Positions 11,116 to 20,495 are shown, counted from the first letter of the stretch. The stretch: DNA of 64,000 nucleotides from JAHFUI01 sp039931615 (GCA_039931615.1 JBDTRR010000026.1:1-64000), one strand, 5' to 3'. Numbers and translations are program-made. The notes: generated by a model from the letters alone, not told the origin.

Positions 11116-11556
11116 ATGCCATTGCTGTTTCGGATTCGGATGATCCTGGCGGCAGCCTTCCTGATCTGGGCCGGCCTCAGCTCCGGCATCCGCCCCATGC
11201 TTGCGGATTGGCGATCATGGGCCGCCAGCGGTACCGAGCCTGACCTCATCGATCGAGAAGATCGGCGATACGCGGCGCTGGCCGCGTCGCTGCCCACTGA
11301 AGGAGTCGTCGGCTACCTTCCGCCCGGCCGGTGGCCGGCAGTCGACGAGGTGCGACGCTTTTACCTGGCGCAGTATGCGTTGACGCCGCGGATCATCACG
11401 ATCGGCACCGCCGCCGAATTCGTCATCGTCGTTCCCGAGGTCTCACCCGACGGTGGCGACAACTCTGGCGCCACCGTCGATGATCCTCGACTTGCCGGCT
11501 TCGTGCTGTTCCGGCATTTCAGCAACGGGATTCGGGTCTTCAGGCGGTTCGGGTGA
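11116..11556 (+). CDS. Small single-TM hypothetical protein, first gene of GT-C-like cassette
   Basis: This protein of about 146 residues has an N-terminal hydrophobic segment (MPLLFRIRMILAAAFLIWAG), a signal anchor, followed by a soluble part. The soluble part includes GVVGYLPPG and RRFYLAQYALTPRII and ends FVLFRHFSNGIRVFRRFG. I do not recognise a named family. Its stop TGA overlaps the GTG of the next gene (GTGA), so the two are translationally coupled. Coupling to two multi-TM GT-C-like proteins suggests a partner in envelope glycan or polyprenyl-sugar work, but that is inference. ATG 11116 was preferred; GTG 11110 adds two residues. Confidence 0.6.
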   Translation: MPLLFRIRMILAAAFLIWAGLSSGIRPMLADWRSWAASGTEPDLIDREDRRYAALAASLPTEGVVGYLPPGRWPAVDEVRRFYLAQYALTPRIITIGTAAEFVIVVPEVSPDGGDNSGATVDDPRLAGFVLFRHFSNGIRVFRRFG

Positions 11557-12967
11557 CAGCGGGATCGACGCTGGCGCTCCTCCTGCCCGCGCTCGCCGCG
11601 TACCTGGTCCTCAGACAGTTGCGGAGCGGTTCGACGGCGCCTTTCAGCCGGGTGCTCGCCGCCGCGGTCGCCCCCGGGCTCGGCGTCGGATTCGCCTCGT
11701 GCGCATATTTCCTGTTGTTGCTCCTGGTCCGGAATCAGCACACGGCTGTGCGTCTGGACGCCGGCCTCTGGATCATGGCGACCGGCAGCCTGCTGGCTCG
11801 TCAGTTCCTTCAGAGCCGCAACCCTGAGCAGGCCGACGATGGCATTGAAGGCGACGCCGGGGGCAGACCCGCCTGGCATCCCGCGTTGATCATCACGGCC
11901 GTGGGCGTGCTGTTGCTGTTAGCGGTCGCCGCCGCCGCCTTCTGGCTGCACTGGAGCCTCAATCCCCATGGGGAGTGGGACGCCTGGGCGATCTGGAATC
12001 TGCGCGCCCGCTCGCTGTTGACCGGAGCCGACTGGGCGGCGCCGTTCTCACCGGCGATCGCCTGGTCTCACCCCGACTACCCGCTGCTCCTCCCGCTCAC
12101 CGTCGCCCGCCTGTGGGCCTACGCCGGGAGCGAAGGCACCATGGTCCCTGCCGTCGTTGCGGCGCTGTTCTCCCTCTCGTCCGTTGCGGTGGTGGTGATT
12201 TCTGTCGGCCGGCTGCGCGGGTGGCCCGCCGGCTTCCTGAGCGGCATGGCCCTGCTGATCGCGAGGACCCACGTCTTCCAGAGCTCCTGCCAGTGCGCGG
12301 ACCAGCCGATCGGGTTCTTCATCCTTGTCGCAATCGTGTTCGTCACGATGAGCCGCGGCGCGACCGGGCCGGGACCGTCCTGCTGACCGCCGGTGCGGCG
12401 GCCGGCCTGGCGGCGTGGACGAAGAACGAGGGGATCCTCCTGCTCGGGCTGATGATCATCGTCGCCGGCGTGCAGGCTCCCCGCTTCCGCCCGCTGCGGT
12501 ACCTCGCCGCCGGGGCCGCCGGGCCGGCCGTCGCCGTCGCGGCGTTCAAACTCGGGCTCTCACCATCGAACGATCTCTTCACGCAACAGACGGCCGCCGA
12601 CATCGCCGGAAAGCTCATCGACCCGGGCCGATGGACGACCGTGATCGACCGGTTTGTCGATCTGGTGCCGGCATGGGGAGAGGTACCCGGGGGAGCGCTG
12701 GCCGGCCTTGGACTCGCGGTGGTGCTGGCCGCATCGCCCGATCGGCGCTCCGCCCGCCGCGCCGGCTTCGCGATGCTGCTGGTCGGCGCGATGTTGACCG
12801 GATACGGTCTGATCTACGTGATCACGCCCGCGCCCCTGGAGTGGCAGATAGCGACCTCACTCGATCGTCTCCTGACACAGCTCTGGCCAACGACGGTCTG
12901 GGCGGCGTTCCAGCTCTCGGGCGGTGGGCCAGGTCTGAGCGCCGACGTCAGCAGCGGGGCGACATGA
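11553..12967 (+). pseudogene. GT-C-like polytopic membrane protein, frameshifted
   Basis: Two frames together make one protein of about 470 residues with many TM helices. The first (11553-12386) contains the luminal motif WSLNPHGEWDAWAIWNLRARS and SHPDYPLLLPL, as seen in membrane glycosyltransferases of the GT39/ArnT-like type. The second frame continues naturally from about 12350 (TVLLTAGAAAGLAAWTKNEG) to the stop at 12967. The joint needs a -1 (or +2) shift within about 12340-12385. As it stands the first frame ends early at ATGPGPSC. It may be a decayed gene or an assembly indel. The gene overlaps its neighbours at both ends (GTGA, ATGA). Confidence 0.75.
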
Positions 12968-14425
12968 CGGCGTTGAACACCAGTCGGGCGCGCACGGCGG
13001 TCCTGACGGCCGCGTGCTTCCTGATCCTCGCGGCCGCATTCTTCGCGCGAACGACGGGAATCCACATCGACGAAAGCAACTACCTGAAAGTGGCGTGGAA
13101 CGCGCCCTATGGCGATAGCCCCCTCACGGGAAAGCCCGCCCTGTTCTACGCGTTCAACTACCTGTTCCTCCACAGCCTGGGATTTGCTTTCGGCCCGCTG
13201 CGGCCGCTGTCGCTGCATCTCTTCTACATCGGACTCTTTATCTTTCTCGCTGGCGTGGGCGGTCAGCCCGGTCGTTCGGAACCAGCCCCGGTTCGAGCGG
13301 TTCGCCCGGGTTCTCGTCCTGCTGACCTCCCCGCTCGCGCTGTTGAACGCGACCTCGCTGATGATGGAGTCGGCGGCTCTACCACTCCTCACCCTTGCGC
13401 TGGGGTGCATTTTGCGAAGCAGGCCAGACTCGCGTGGCGATGCTGATCACCATGGCCGCGCCCCGCGCACGCTCCTCGTCGTTTCCAGCGCGCTCGCCAC
13501 AGCGGTGAAATCGACCACCGTCCCGGCGCTGCTGCTACTGTCCCTGGCGTTTCACGGGCGGCTCAAGAACCGGGCCCATCTCATCCCGATCGGGATCGCC
13601 GTCGGCCTGGCGCTGAATCAGGCCATTCGCTGGGCCATCGGTGCGCAGGCGACCATCGTCTACGGAGGGACTGGCGCCCTGATGACGACGGGGGTCTTGG
13701 AACGAGCCCTGACTCGTGCGGGGCCGTATCTTGCGACGTGGCTGTTCTTTGCCGGGATGGCCCAGGCGACCGCGTCGGTGTTCGTGCGAGGCCGGGTGTT
13801 CAAGAACCGCGAGTTCACGATCCTGACGCTCGGCTCGCTGGCCGGAGTCGTGGTGTTTCAGCGCGTGTCGGTGTTTCAGTTCGCGCGCTATTGTTATCCG
13901 GTCTTGTGGGCGGCGCTGCTCGGTGTCTTTCTGGTCGTCGAGCTCAGGAATCGCGCGCTCGTGGTCTCTCTTCTGGCACTGCAGCTGGCGCAGGCCGCGC
14001 CGCTGTTCACGCGTTCGATTGATCGTTTCAACCTGTGGCCCCCGCTCGTCACCGGGGAGTTGATCGAATCGGGCGGGACGATCTTCACCGGCTTCCCCAT
14101 TTACGGGATGACGGCGCGGCAGCTGGTTCGCGACCCGCGACCGTGCGTCTGGATCAACTCGGAAAACGGCGAGAAGAACGAGGTCCTCGATCAGTTCGCG
14201 ACGTCCACGCTCCCGGGCGCGCCGATCATCCGGTCGAGCGTTTTCGAGATCGCCCCCGCCAGCCCCTGCTCACTCGCGAACACGGTCCGTTTCTGGCGGG
14301 AGCACGTCGACGGTCCAGACGTCCCCTGCATGGTGGGCTGCAGACGCTGCGAGTTTCAGCAGGTCGACTACTTCTCCGTCAAGCCTGGTTGGGTGAGAAA
14401 CCAGATCTGCTGGCCGCGGCGCTGA
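12964..14425 (+). pseudogene. Second GT-C-like membrane glycosyltransferase, frameshifted
   Basis: Starting at ATG 12964 (overlapping the previous stop), the protein has an N-terminal TM helix and then GIHIDESNYLKVAWNAPYGD. The acidic residues in this first loop are typical of GT-C enzymes that use polyprenyl-phosphate sugars. The frame breaks at about 13243-13250: reading LFIF in one frame continues as SLAWAVSPVVRNQP in the +1 frame, which runs to 14425 through further TM helices and a soluble C-terminal part with several cysteines (PCMVGCRRCEF). One extra base in TCTTTC explains the break. Both large genes of this cassette are broken, so decay is plausible; sequencing error and frameshifting remain possible. 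Confidence 0.75.
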
Positions 14426-14528
14426 CTGGACCGGTCGATCGCCGATCCTCAACAACTGACGACGGCAGCGCGCCTGGTCGCCCGTGTCGGCGATGAGCGG
14501 CTCGATCCGCCTTCGAGCGCACCGGACC

Positions 14529-14534
14529 TATAAT
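14529..14534 (+). promoter_or_regulatory. -10 box (TATAAT) of xdhC, near-leaderless
   Basis: A perfect TATAAT ends eight bases before the xdhC ATG (14543). Transcription would begin within about two bases of the start codon, leaving no room for a Shine-Dalgarno site. The flanking sequence cggacctataatc is identical to that at 11006-11018. Confidence 0.55.
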
Positions 14535-14542
14535 CGCCAGAG

Positions 14543-15385
14543 ATGAATGAAGAAGTCTTCGCCGCCGTCTCCGCCGCGCTCGAGCGTGGCGAGCCGGCTG
14601 CGCTCGTGACCATCGTCGCCACCCGCGGGTCGACGCCGCAGCGGGTCGGCGCCAAGATGCTGGTCTTCGGCGACGGCCGCATGGTCGGCACGATTGGCGG
14701 CGGCTGCTATGAGAACGACGCGTTCTGGAAGGCGCGGGAAGCGATCACGGCGCGGCAGCCCCAGCTCGTCCATTACGAGCTGTCCGACGACTTCGCCGAG
14801 GAGACCGGGTTGATCTGCGGCGGGCAGATGGACGTCTACATCGAGCCGATCGAGCCGTCGCCCGAGCTCTACGTCATCGGTGCGGGGCACGTCGGCACGC
14901 ACCTCGCGCACCTGGCGCAGGAGGTCGGCTTCCACGTCCATGTCGTCGACGACCGCGAGAAATTCGCCAACCGCGACCGCTTCCCGGCCGCGGCCGAAGT
15001 GCTCGCCGAGGACATCCCGGCCTGGCTGGCGCGCACCACCCTGACCCCCAATACCTACGTCGTCATCGTGACCCGCGGCCACACCAACGATCTCGAGGCG
15101 CTGCGGGCGCTGGCGCCGCGCGACCTCCGCTACCTCGGGCTGATCGGCAGCCGGGCCAAGGTGGCGCGCATCTACGACGCGCTCACTGCCGACGGCATGC
15201 CGGCACAGCACCTGAAGAAGGTGCATGCGCCGATCGGCCTCGACATCGGCGCCGTCACGCCGCAGGAGATCGCGGTCAGCATCCTGGCGGAGCTGATCGC
15301 CGTCAAGCACGGCAAGCTGGCCAGCCGCGACGCCGCCGAGATGACCATGCAGTGGAACCCGCCCCAGCTGGCCCGCCGTGAGTAG
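14543..15385 (+). CDS. xdhC: XdhC/CoxI family molybdenum-hydroxylase maturation protein
   Basis: This 280-residue protein has the XdhC_CoxI N-terminal domain (LVTIVATRGSTPQRVGAKML, then GTIGGGCYEN). A Rossmann-type C-terminal domain follows (ELYVIGAGHVGTHLAHLA, HVHVVDDREKFANRDRFP, YLGLIGSRAKVARI). XdhC proteins bind molybdenum cofactor and aid its sulfuration and insertion into xanthine-dehydrogenase-type enzymes. No Mo-hydroxylase subunit is in the window. The following amidohydrolase resembles guanine/SAH deaminases, so a purine-catabolism link is plausible. The start is fixed by the adjacent TATAAT. Confidence 0.93.
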   Translation: MNEEVFAAVSAALERGEPAALVTIVATRGSTPQRVGAKMLVFGDGRMVGTIGGGCYENDAFWKAREAITARQPQLVHYELSDDFAEETGLICGGQMDVYIEPIEPSPELYVIGAGHVGTHLAHLAQEVGFHVHVVDDREKFANRDRFPAAAEVLAEDIPAWLARTTLTPNTYVVIVTRGHTNDLEALRALAPRDLRYLGLIGSRAKVARIYDALTADGMPAQHLKKVHAPIGLDIGAVTPQEIAVSILAELIAVKHGKLASRDAAEMTMQWNPPQLARRE

Positions 15386-15485
15386 GAGCGGCCGGGTGAG
15401 CCAGGCCGGGCGCTGAACCGACAGCGTTGCGAAGCCCCTCCCATCGGCGGTGTGAGCTTGGCGGCGGTCACGGTTGATGTCTCCC

Positions 15486-16814
15486 ATGTCCCTTCTCATT
15501 CGCGGCGGCATCGTGGTCACGATGAACGACCGCCTCGACATCGTCGAAGGCGATGTGTCGATCCGCGACGGACGCATCGCGGCGGTCGCCGGGGCGATCA
15601 GCGAACCGCACGATCGAACCCTCGACGCCCGCGGCGGCTACATCCTGCCCGGGTTGATCCAGACCCACATCCACCTCTGCCAGACCCTGTTCCGGGGCTA
15701 TGCCGACGATCTCCCGCTGATGGAGTGGCTGCGCCGCCGCGTCTGGCCGATGGAAGCGGCGCACACGCCGCAAAGCCTGCGGGCGGCGGCCCGCCTGGCC
15801 GCGACCGAGCTCCTGTGCAGCGGCACGACATCGGTGTTGACGATGGAGACGGTGCACGACACGGATGCCGTGTTCGAAGCAGTGGCCGAGATCGGCCTGC
15901 GGGCGACGATCGGCAAGTGCATGATGGACGCCAGCAGCGAGGTGCCGGCGCGCCTGCGGGAGCGGACCCAGGCCTCGATCGACGACAGCGTCGCGCTGCA
16001 TCGCCAGTGGCACGGCGCCGCCAGCGGACGGCTCCGGGCCGCGTTCGCGCCGCGCTTCGCCGTCTCGTGCTCACGCCAGCTGCTCGAGGCGGTGGCGCAC
16101 CTGTCGTCGAGACACGGCGCGCTCGTGCACACGCACGCTGCCGAGTCGCGCGACGAAGTGGCGATCGTCCGGCAGTTGTCCGGCGGCTTGACCAACATCG
16201 AGTACCTGGCCAGCCTGTCGCTGGCGACGCAGCGGCTGTGCGTGGCGCACTGCGTGTGGGTGGACGAGCGCGAGCAGCAGCTGATGGCCGACCACGGCGT
16301 CAAGGTGATGCACTGTCCGAGCTCCAACCTCAAGCTCGGGTCGGGGGTGGCGCCGGTGCCGGAAATGCAGGCGCGCGGCATCACGGTGTCGCTCGGCGCC
16401 GACGGCGCCGCCTGCAACAACCGGCTGGACATGTTCGACGAGATGCGGCTGGCGGCACTGGTGCAGGCGGCCCGCCGGGAACCCGGTGCGCTGGCGGCGC
16501 GCGATGTCTTGTGGATGGCGACCCGCGCCGGGGCGCGGACGCTCGGGCTCGAAGACGAGATCGGCTCGATCGAACCCGGCAAGCGCGCGGACCTGATCGT
16601 CGTCGATCGCGATCGGGCGCATCTGGCGACGGGACCGGACCCGTATTCGACGCTGGTCTACGCCGGGCGCGGCAGCGACGTCCGCACGGCACTGGTCGAC
16701 GGCGCGGTACTGGTCGACGATTTCGCCCCGGTCCGGATCGATCGGGCGGAGGTGATCGCCACGGCGCGGCTGGCGGCACGACAACTGGCCGCCCGCGCCG
16801 GCGTTCCGCCGTAG
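15486..16814 (+). CDS. ATZ/TRZ-type amidohydrolase (SAH / guanine / 5'-deoxyadenosine deaminase-like)
   Basis: This metal-dependent amidohydrolase of 442 residues has the metal-binding HxH in GLIQTHIHLCQTLFRG, then YADDLPLMEWL (typical of the MtaD/SAH deaminase branch). It also has VHTHAAES, VAHCVWVD and the late Asp in SLGADGAACNN, ending with the usual GSIEPGKRADLIVVD strap. It should deaminate an aminopurine or adenosyl compound; the exact substrate cannot be told. ATG 15486 (MSLLIRGGIVVTMN) fits family N-termini best; in-frame starts at 15474 and 15477 exist. It follows xdhC by 100 bp in the same direction. Confidence 0.85.
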   Translation: MSLLIRGGIVVTMNDRLDIVEGDVSIRDGRIAAVAGAISEPHDRTLDARGGYILPGLIQTHIHLCQTLFRGYADDLPLMEWLRRRVWPMEAAHTPQSLRAAARLAATELLCSGTTSVLTMETVHDTDAVFEAVAEIGLRATIGKCMMDASSEVPARLRERTQASIDDSVALHRQWHGAASGRLRAAFAPRFAVSCSRQLLEAVAHLSSRHGALVHTHAAESRDEVAIVRQLSGGLTNIEYLASLSLATQRLCVAHCVWVDEREQQLMADHGVKVMHCPSSNLKLGSGVAPVPEMQARGITVSLGADGAACNNRLDMFDEMRLAALVQAARREPGALAARDVLWMATRAGARTLGLEDEIGSIEPGKRADLIVVDRDRAHLATGPDPYSTLVYAGRGSDVRTALVDGAVLVDDFAPVRIDRAEVIATARLAARQLAARAGVPP

Positions 16815-16824
16815 GCGGCTGTTG

Positions 16825-16830
16825 TATAAT
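16825..16830 (+). promoter_or_regulatory. -10 box (TATAAT) of the hrcA operon
   Basis: A perfect TATAAT lies just after the amidohydrolase stop. The expected start point (about 16837) falls inside the CIRCE-like operator, the standard arrangement for HrcA control. Confidence 0.65.
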
Positions 16831-16833
16831 GAC

Positions 16834-16860
16834 TTAGCGGTCTCAGCTCAGGACTGCGAC
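16834..16860 (+). promoter_or_regulatory. Degenerate CIRCE operator
   Basis: TTAGCGGTC, exactly nine bases, then GACTGCGAC. Compared with the consensus TTAGCACTC-N9-GAGTGCTAA the arms match 7/9 and 6/9, and six of nine arm positions pair. It lies four bases after the -10 box of hrcA. Position, spacing and target gene all agree with HrcA autoregulation, although the match is imperfect. Confidence 0.6.
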
Positions 16861-16891
16861 AGCAGGTGTCCCAAGCCGGCCGCCATTACAG

Positions 16892-17932
16892 ATGACCCAC
16901 GAGACTCCCGACCGATCGAAGCGTCTGCTCTCGGCGCTGATCCGTGAGTACATCGAGACCGGCGAGCCGGTGGCCTCGTCGCTGCTGGTGACGGCGGCCG
17001 GGCTTGGCGTGTCGTCGGCGACGGTGCGGAACATCCTGGCCCAGCTCGAGGACCAGGGCTACGTCCAGCAGCCGCACACGTCGGCGGGACGCATTCCGAC
17101 CGATCGCGGTTACCGCTTCTACGTCGACCTGCTGCTCGAGTCGAAGCGGTCGGGCCGGACCGCCAGCGCGGTGGAAGCGCGGCTGCGGCGCGACCGGTCG
17201 GGGTCGCTGCCCGACTCGCTGTTGTCGCAGGCGTCGCACGTCGTGTCGCAGGCATCGCGGCTGTTCGCGTTCGCGCTGAAGCCGGCCCAGGGCGGGGCGG
17301 TGTTCGATCGCGTCGAGTTCATCCCGCTCAGTTCCGGCCGCGTCCTCGTGGTCATCGTGGCGCGCGGCGGCAACGTCCTCCAGAAAGTCATCGACATCAG
17401 CGAACCGCTCGACGCCGACGAGCTGCGCCAGGCCGCCAACTATCTGAACGTCGAGTTCACCGGCATGCCGCTGGCGCGCGCCCGCGAAGCGGTGCTCGAG
17501 CGCATCAGCGAAGAGCGGTCGTTGTGCGACGCGCTGTTCGCGCGGGCGATGCGCCTGGCGACGTCGACCTTCACCAATCTCGCCGACGAGCGCATGCTCT
17601 ACATCGAAGGCACGGCGACGCTGCTCGGCGACGCGCCCGGCGTCACGCTCGGCACGCTGCAGCTGCTGATCCAGATGATCGAGGAAAAGCAGCGCCTGGT
17701 GCGGCTGCTGAACGAATACATCGACGGCCCGGGCCTGACGGTGGTGATCGGCGCCGAGCATCCCGAACCGAACCTGCGGCCGTTCAGCCTGGTGGCGTCG
17801 ACCTACGAAGATGGCGCCGGCACCGGCACGATCGGCGTCATCGGCCCGACCCGGATGCACTACTCACGCGCCATCGCGGTCGTCGACGGCGCCGCGCAAG
17901 CGGTCTCGCGTGTGCTGCGAGACCCGAATTGA
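16892..17932 (+). CDS. hrcA: Heat-inducible transcription repressor HrcA
   Basis: This 346-residue protein has the HrcA winged-helix N-terminus (LSALIREYIETGEPVASSLL, SSATVRNILAQLEDQGYV, HTSAGRIPTDRGYRFYVD). The GAF-like and inserted dimerisation regions follow, ending with the conserved IGVIGPTRMHYSRAIAVVD. HrcA represses class I heat-shock operons by binding CIRCE and is stabilised by GroEL. It is the first gene of hrcA-grpE-dnaJ-prmA and has a CIRCE-like site at its own promoter. The leader from the predicted start point is about 55 nt. Confidence 0.96.
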   Translation: MTHETPDRSKRLLSALIREYIETGEPVASSLLVTAAGLGVSSATVRNILAQLEDQGYVQQPHTSAGRIPTDRGYRFYVDLLLESKRSGRTASAVEARLRRDRSGSLPDSLLSQASHVVSQASRLFAFALKPAQGGAVFDRVEFIPLSSGRVLVVIVARGGNVLQKVIDISEPLDADELRQAANYLNVEFTGMPLARAREAVLERISEERSLCDALFARAMRLATSTFTNLADERMLYIEGTATLLGDAPGVTLGTLQLLIQMIEEKQRLVRLLNEYIDGPGLTVVIGAEHPEPNLRPFSLVASTYEDGAGTGTIGVIGPTRMHYSRAIAVVDGAAQAVSRVLRDPN

Positions 17933-18016
17933 CCCGTTCCGTTTGACGCTCACGCCACCAATCAGTCCTGGCGCAGGCTGAGCTGAGACCTGGAGCTTAA
18001 AGCCGAGAGCTGTTGT

Positions 18017-18511
18017 ATGCCCGATGACCCGCTGACCGACATCCCCGAGGAGCTGGTGTCGACCGATCCGGTCTCCGATCTCCAGCGTGAACGCGACGAC
18101 TATCAGGATCGGTGGCTGCGCAAGACCGCCGAGTTCGACAACTACCGGAAGCGGGTCGAACGCGAGCGCCGCGAACAGGCCGATCAGAAAGTCATCGATC
18201 TGCTGCTCGGCCTGCTGCCGGTCATCGACGATTTCGATCGCGCGCTGACCATGGACGCCGGCGAAGGCGGCGCCGCCTACCGCAAAGGCATCGAGCTGAT
18301 TCACGCCAACCTGAACGATCTGCTCCGCCGCCATGGCGTCCGCCCGATTGATTCACTGGGCGCTGATTTCGATCCCAATGTGCACCAGGCCGTGATCCAC
18401 GAGTCCAGCCCGGCGCATCGCGAGGGCGAGGTCATCGGCGAACTGGCGCGCGGCTACATGATGGGCGATCGGCTCTTGCGCCCGGCGATGGTGAAGGTGG
18501 CCAAGCCGTGA
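18017..18511 (+). CDS. grpE: Nucleotide exchange factor GrpE
   Basis: This 164-residue GrpE has the helical region RDDYQDRWLRKTAEFDNYRKR, LLPVIDDFDRAL and the C-terminal beta domain (HQAVIHESSPAHREGEVIGE, GYMMGDRLLRPAMVKVAKP). It releases ADP from DnaK. The N-terminal coiled coil is short compared with E. coli GrpE (197 residues). The stop overlaps the dnaJ GTG. The 84-bp gap after hrcA holds a weakly 7-bp-periodic agct-rich stretch (about 17978-18010) and no clear promoter. Confidence 0.96.
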   Translation: MPDDPLTDIPEELVSTDPVSDLQRERDDYQDRWLRKTAEFDNYRKRVERERREQADQKVIDLLLGLLPVIDDFDRALTMDAGEGGAAYRKGIELIHANLNDLLRRHGVRPIDSLGADFDPNVHQAVIHESSPAHREGEVIGELARGYMMGDRLLRPAMVKVAKP

Positions 18512-19647
18512 GCAAGCGCGACTATTACGAAGTGCTCGGCGTGGCGCGCACGGCCGAAGACGTCGTCATCAAGAGCGCCTACCGCAAGCTGGCGATGCAG
18601 TACCACCCCGACCGGAACCCGGGTGACAAGTCCGCCGAGGACAAGTTCAAGGAGGCGGCGGAGGCGTACGGGATCCTCGCCGACGGCGAGAAGCGCAGCC
18701 TCTACGACCGCTTCGGCCACGCCGGCGTGAGCACCACGAATAGCGGGTTCGATCCCTCGACGTTCCGCGGCTTCGAAGATCTGTTCGGCAACCTGGGCGA
18801 GATGTTCGGTCTGGGCGACCTGTTCGGCGGCGGCCGACGCGGCGGTCCCCAGCGCGGCGCCGATCTGCGCTACGACCTCGAGATCAGCTTCGAGGAGGCG
18901 GCCCGCGGCACCGAAACCACCATTCAGATTCCGCGGCACGAGAACTGCGAGGCGTGCAAGGGAACCGGCGCGGCGCCGGGCACCTCGGCCACCACCTGTA
19001 CGCAGTGCCGCGGCCTGGGCCAGGTCCGCTTCCAGCAGGGATTCTTCACCGTCGCCCGGACCTGTCCGCAATGCCGCGGCAACGGCCGCGTAATCGCCAA
19101 GCCGTGCCAGACGTGCCTGGGCGCGGGCCGGGTCGCGCGTGAGCGCAAGAAGACCGTCAAGATCCCGGCCGGGATCGCCACCGGCCAGCAGCTCCGGCTG
19201 CAGGGTGAGGGAGAACCGGGAGCCGGCGGCGGACCAGCCGGGCACCTCTTTGTCGCCGTTCACGTCCAGGAGCACGAGTTCTTCCGGCGGGACGGTCTCA
19301 ACCTGTTCTGCGAGATCTCGGTGAACTTCACCACCGTCGCTCTCGGCGGCGAGATCGAGGTGCCCACGCTCGACGGCTCCGAGACCGTGAAGATCCACGA
19401 AGGCACGCAGACCGGCACGACGATGCGGCTGCGCGGCAAGGGCATGCCGGACGTGAATGGCAGCGGCCGCGGCGACCTGTTCGCGACCGTCCAGGTCAGA
19501 ACGCCAAAGAAGCTGTCCCGGGAGCAGCGCCATCTGCTCGATCAGCTGTCCAAGCTGCTGCCGGCGGAGAAATTCGAGCCGCGCCCGCGCGAAGTCGACG
19601 AGGACGAGCGCAACCTGTTCGACCGCGTCAAGGACATGTTCGGCTAG
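18508..19647 (+). CDS. dnaJ: Chaperone DnaJ
   Basis: This 379-residue type I DnaJ has a J domain with HPD in MQYHPDRNPGD, then a Gly/Phe-rich linker (FGGGRRGGPQRGADLRYDLE). Four CxxCxGxG zinc repeats follow (CEACKGTG, CTQCRGLG, CPQCRGNG, CQTCLGAG), then the C-terminal substrate-binding domains. It delivers clients to DnaK and stimulates its ATPase. It starts at GTG 18508, overlapping the grpE stop (GTGA). dnaK, commonly between grpE and dnaJ, is not here and must be elsewhere. Confidence 0.97.
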   Translation: MSKRDYYEVLGVARTAEDVVIKSAYRKLAMQYHPDRNPGDKSAEDKFKEAAEAYGILADGEKRSLYDRFGHAGVSTTNSGFDPSTFRGFEDLFGNLGEMFGLGDLFGGGRRGGPQRGADLRYDLEISFEEAARGTETTIQIPRHENCEACKGTGAAPGTSATTCTQCRGLGQVRFQQGFFTVARTCPQCRGNGRVIAKPCQTCLGAGRVARERKKTVKIPAGIATGQQLRLQGEGEPGAGGGPAGHLFVAVHVQEHEFFRRDGLNLFCEISVNFTTVALGGEIEVPTLDGSETVKIHEGTQTGTTMRLRGKGMPDVNGSGRGDLFATVQVRTPKKLSREQRHLLDQLSKLLPAEKFEPRPREVDEDERNLFDRVKDMFG

Positions 19648-20495
19648 TGAAGCTCTGGCCGGCCCTGGCGCTCGAACGTGCCGACGATCTGGTGCTGGCC
19701 GCGATCGACGACTTCTGCCCCACCGCCTCCGAAGAGCTCGACGCCGGCGTGCGGGTCTTCTTCGCATCGCACGAGCAGCGCGACCGGGCGCACGGCGCGC
19801 TCCGCGAACGCGGCGTCGCCGCCGCGGCGATCGAGGTGTCAGACGAGGACTGGGCGGTGCGATCGCAGCAGGACCTCAGGCCGATCACCGTCGGCGGGAT
19901 CACGATCATTCCCAGCCGCGCGGAACCGCCCGACGGCGGGTCACTCCGCCGAGCTGGTGGAGAATCCAACTCGAACAGCCCCATCACGATCGTCATCGAA
20001 CCGTCGATGGGCTTTGGCACCGGTCATCACGCCACGACCAGACTGTGTCTGGCGGCGCTGCAGCGAACGACGGTCGCCGGCACGCGCGTGCTCGACGTCG
20101 GGACCGGCTCCGGCATCCTCGCCATCGCCGCGGCGCGCCTCGGCGCGGCGCAGGCGGCAGGCATCGACTGCGACGCCGACGCGATTCAGTCGGCGAACGA
20201 AAACCTGGCGCGAAATCCCTGGTGCGGCACGGTGCGCTTCGGCCTGGCGGAGATCGCGCCGGGCCTGCCGCGAGCCGACATCGTGCTGGCGAATCTGACC
20301 GGCGCCCTCCTGATTCGAGTGGCGCCCACCCTGCTCGGCGCGCTCAGCCCGGGCGGCACGCTGATCGTCAGCGGAATCCTGGCGGTGGAAGAAGATCAGG
20401 TGCTGCGGGCGTTTTCGACCGTCGACGCCGTGTGGCGGGAGCAGGAAGACGAATGGGTCGGCCTGATGTTCCAGGTTCCGCACGGGACGGTGTGA
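19647..20495 (+). CDS. prmA: Ribosomal protein L11 methyltransferase
   Basis: This 282-residue class I SAM methyltransferase has the PrmA signature IEPSMGFGTGHHATTRLCL, followed by motif I VLDVGTGSGILAIAAARLGA and the NLTGALL loop. It trimethylates ribosomal protein L11. The GTG start shares its G with the last base of the dnaJ stop, so it is translationally coupled. The dnaJ-prmA pair, often followed by rsmE, is a widespread heat-shock arrangement. Here rsmE lies 2 kb downstream on the opposite strand. Confidence 0.93.
   Translation: MKLWPALALERADDLVLAAIDDFCPTASEELDAGVRVFFASHEQRDRAHGALRERGVAAAAIEVSDEDWAVRSQQDLRPITVGGITIIPSRAEPPDGGSLRRAGGESNSNSPITIVIEPSMGFGTGHHATTRLCLAALQRTTVAGTRVLDVGTGSGILAIAAARLGAAQAAGIDCDADAIQSANENLARNPWCGTVRFGLAEIAPGLPRADIVLANLTGALLIRVAPTLLGALSPGGTLIVSGILAVEEDQVLRAFSTVDAVWREQEDEWVGLMFQVPHGTV

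Noticed and set aside
16834..16860. Riboswitch or T-box in the hrcA leader
   Set aside because: The only structure is a short inverted repeat with the exact CIRCE spacing; no longer conserved fold is visible in the 55-base leader.
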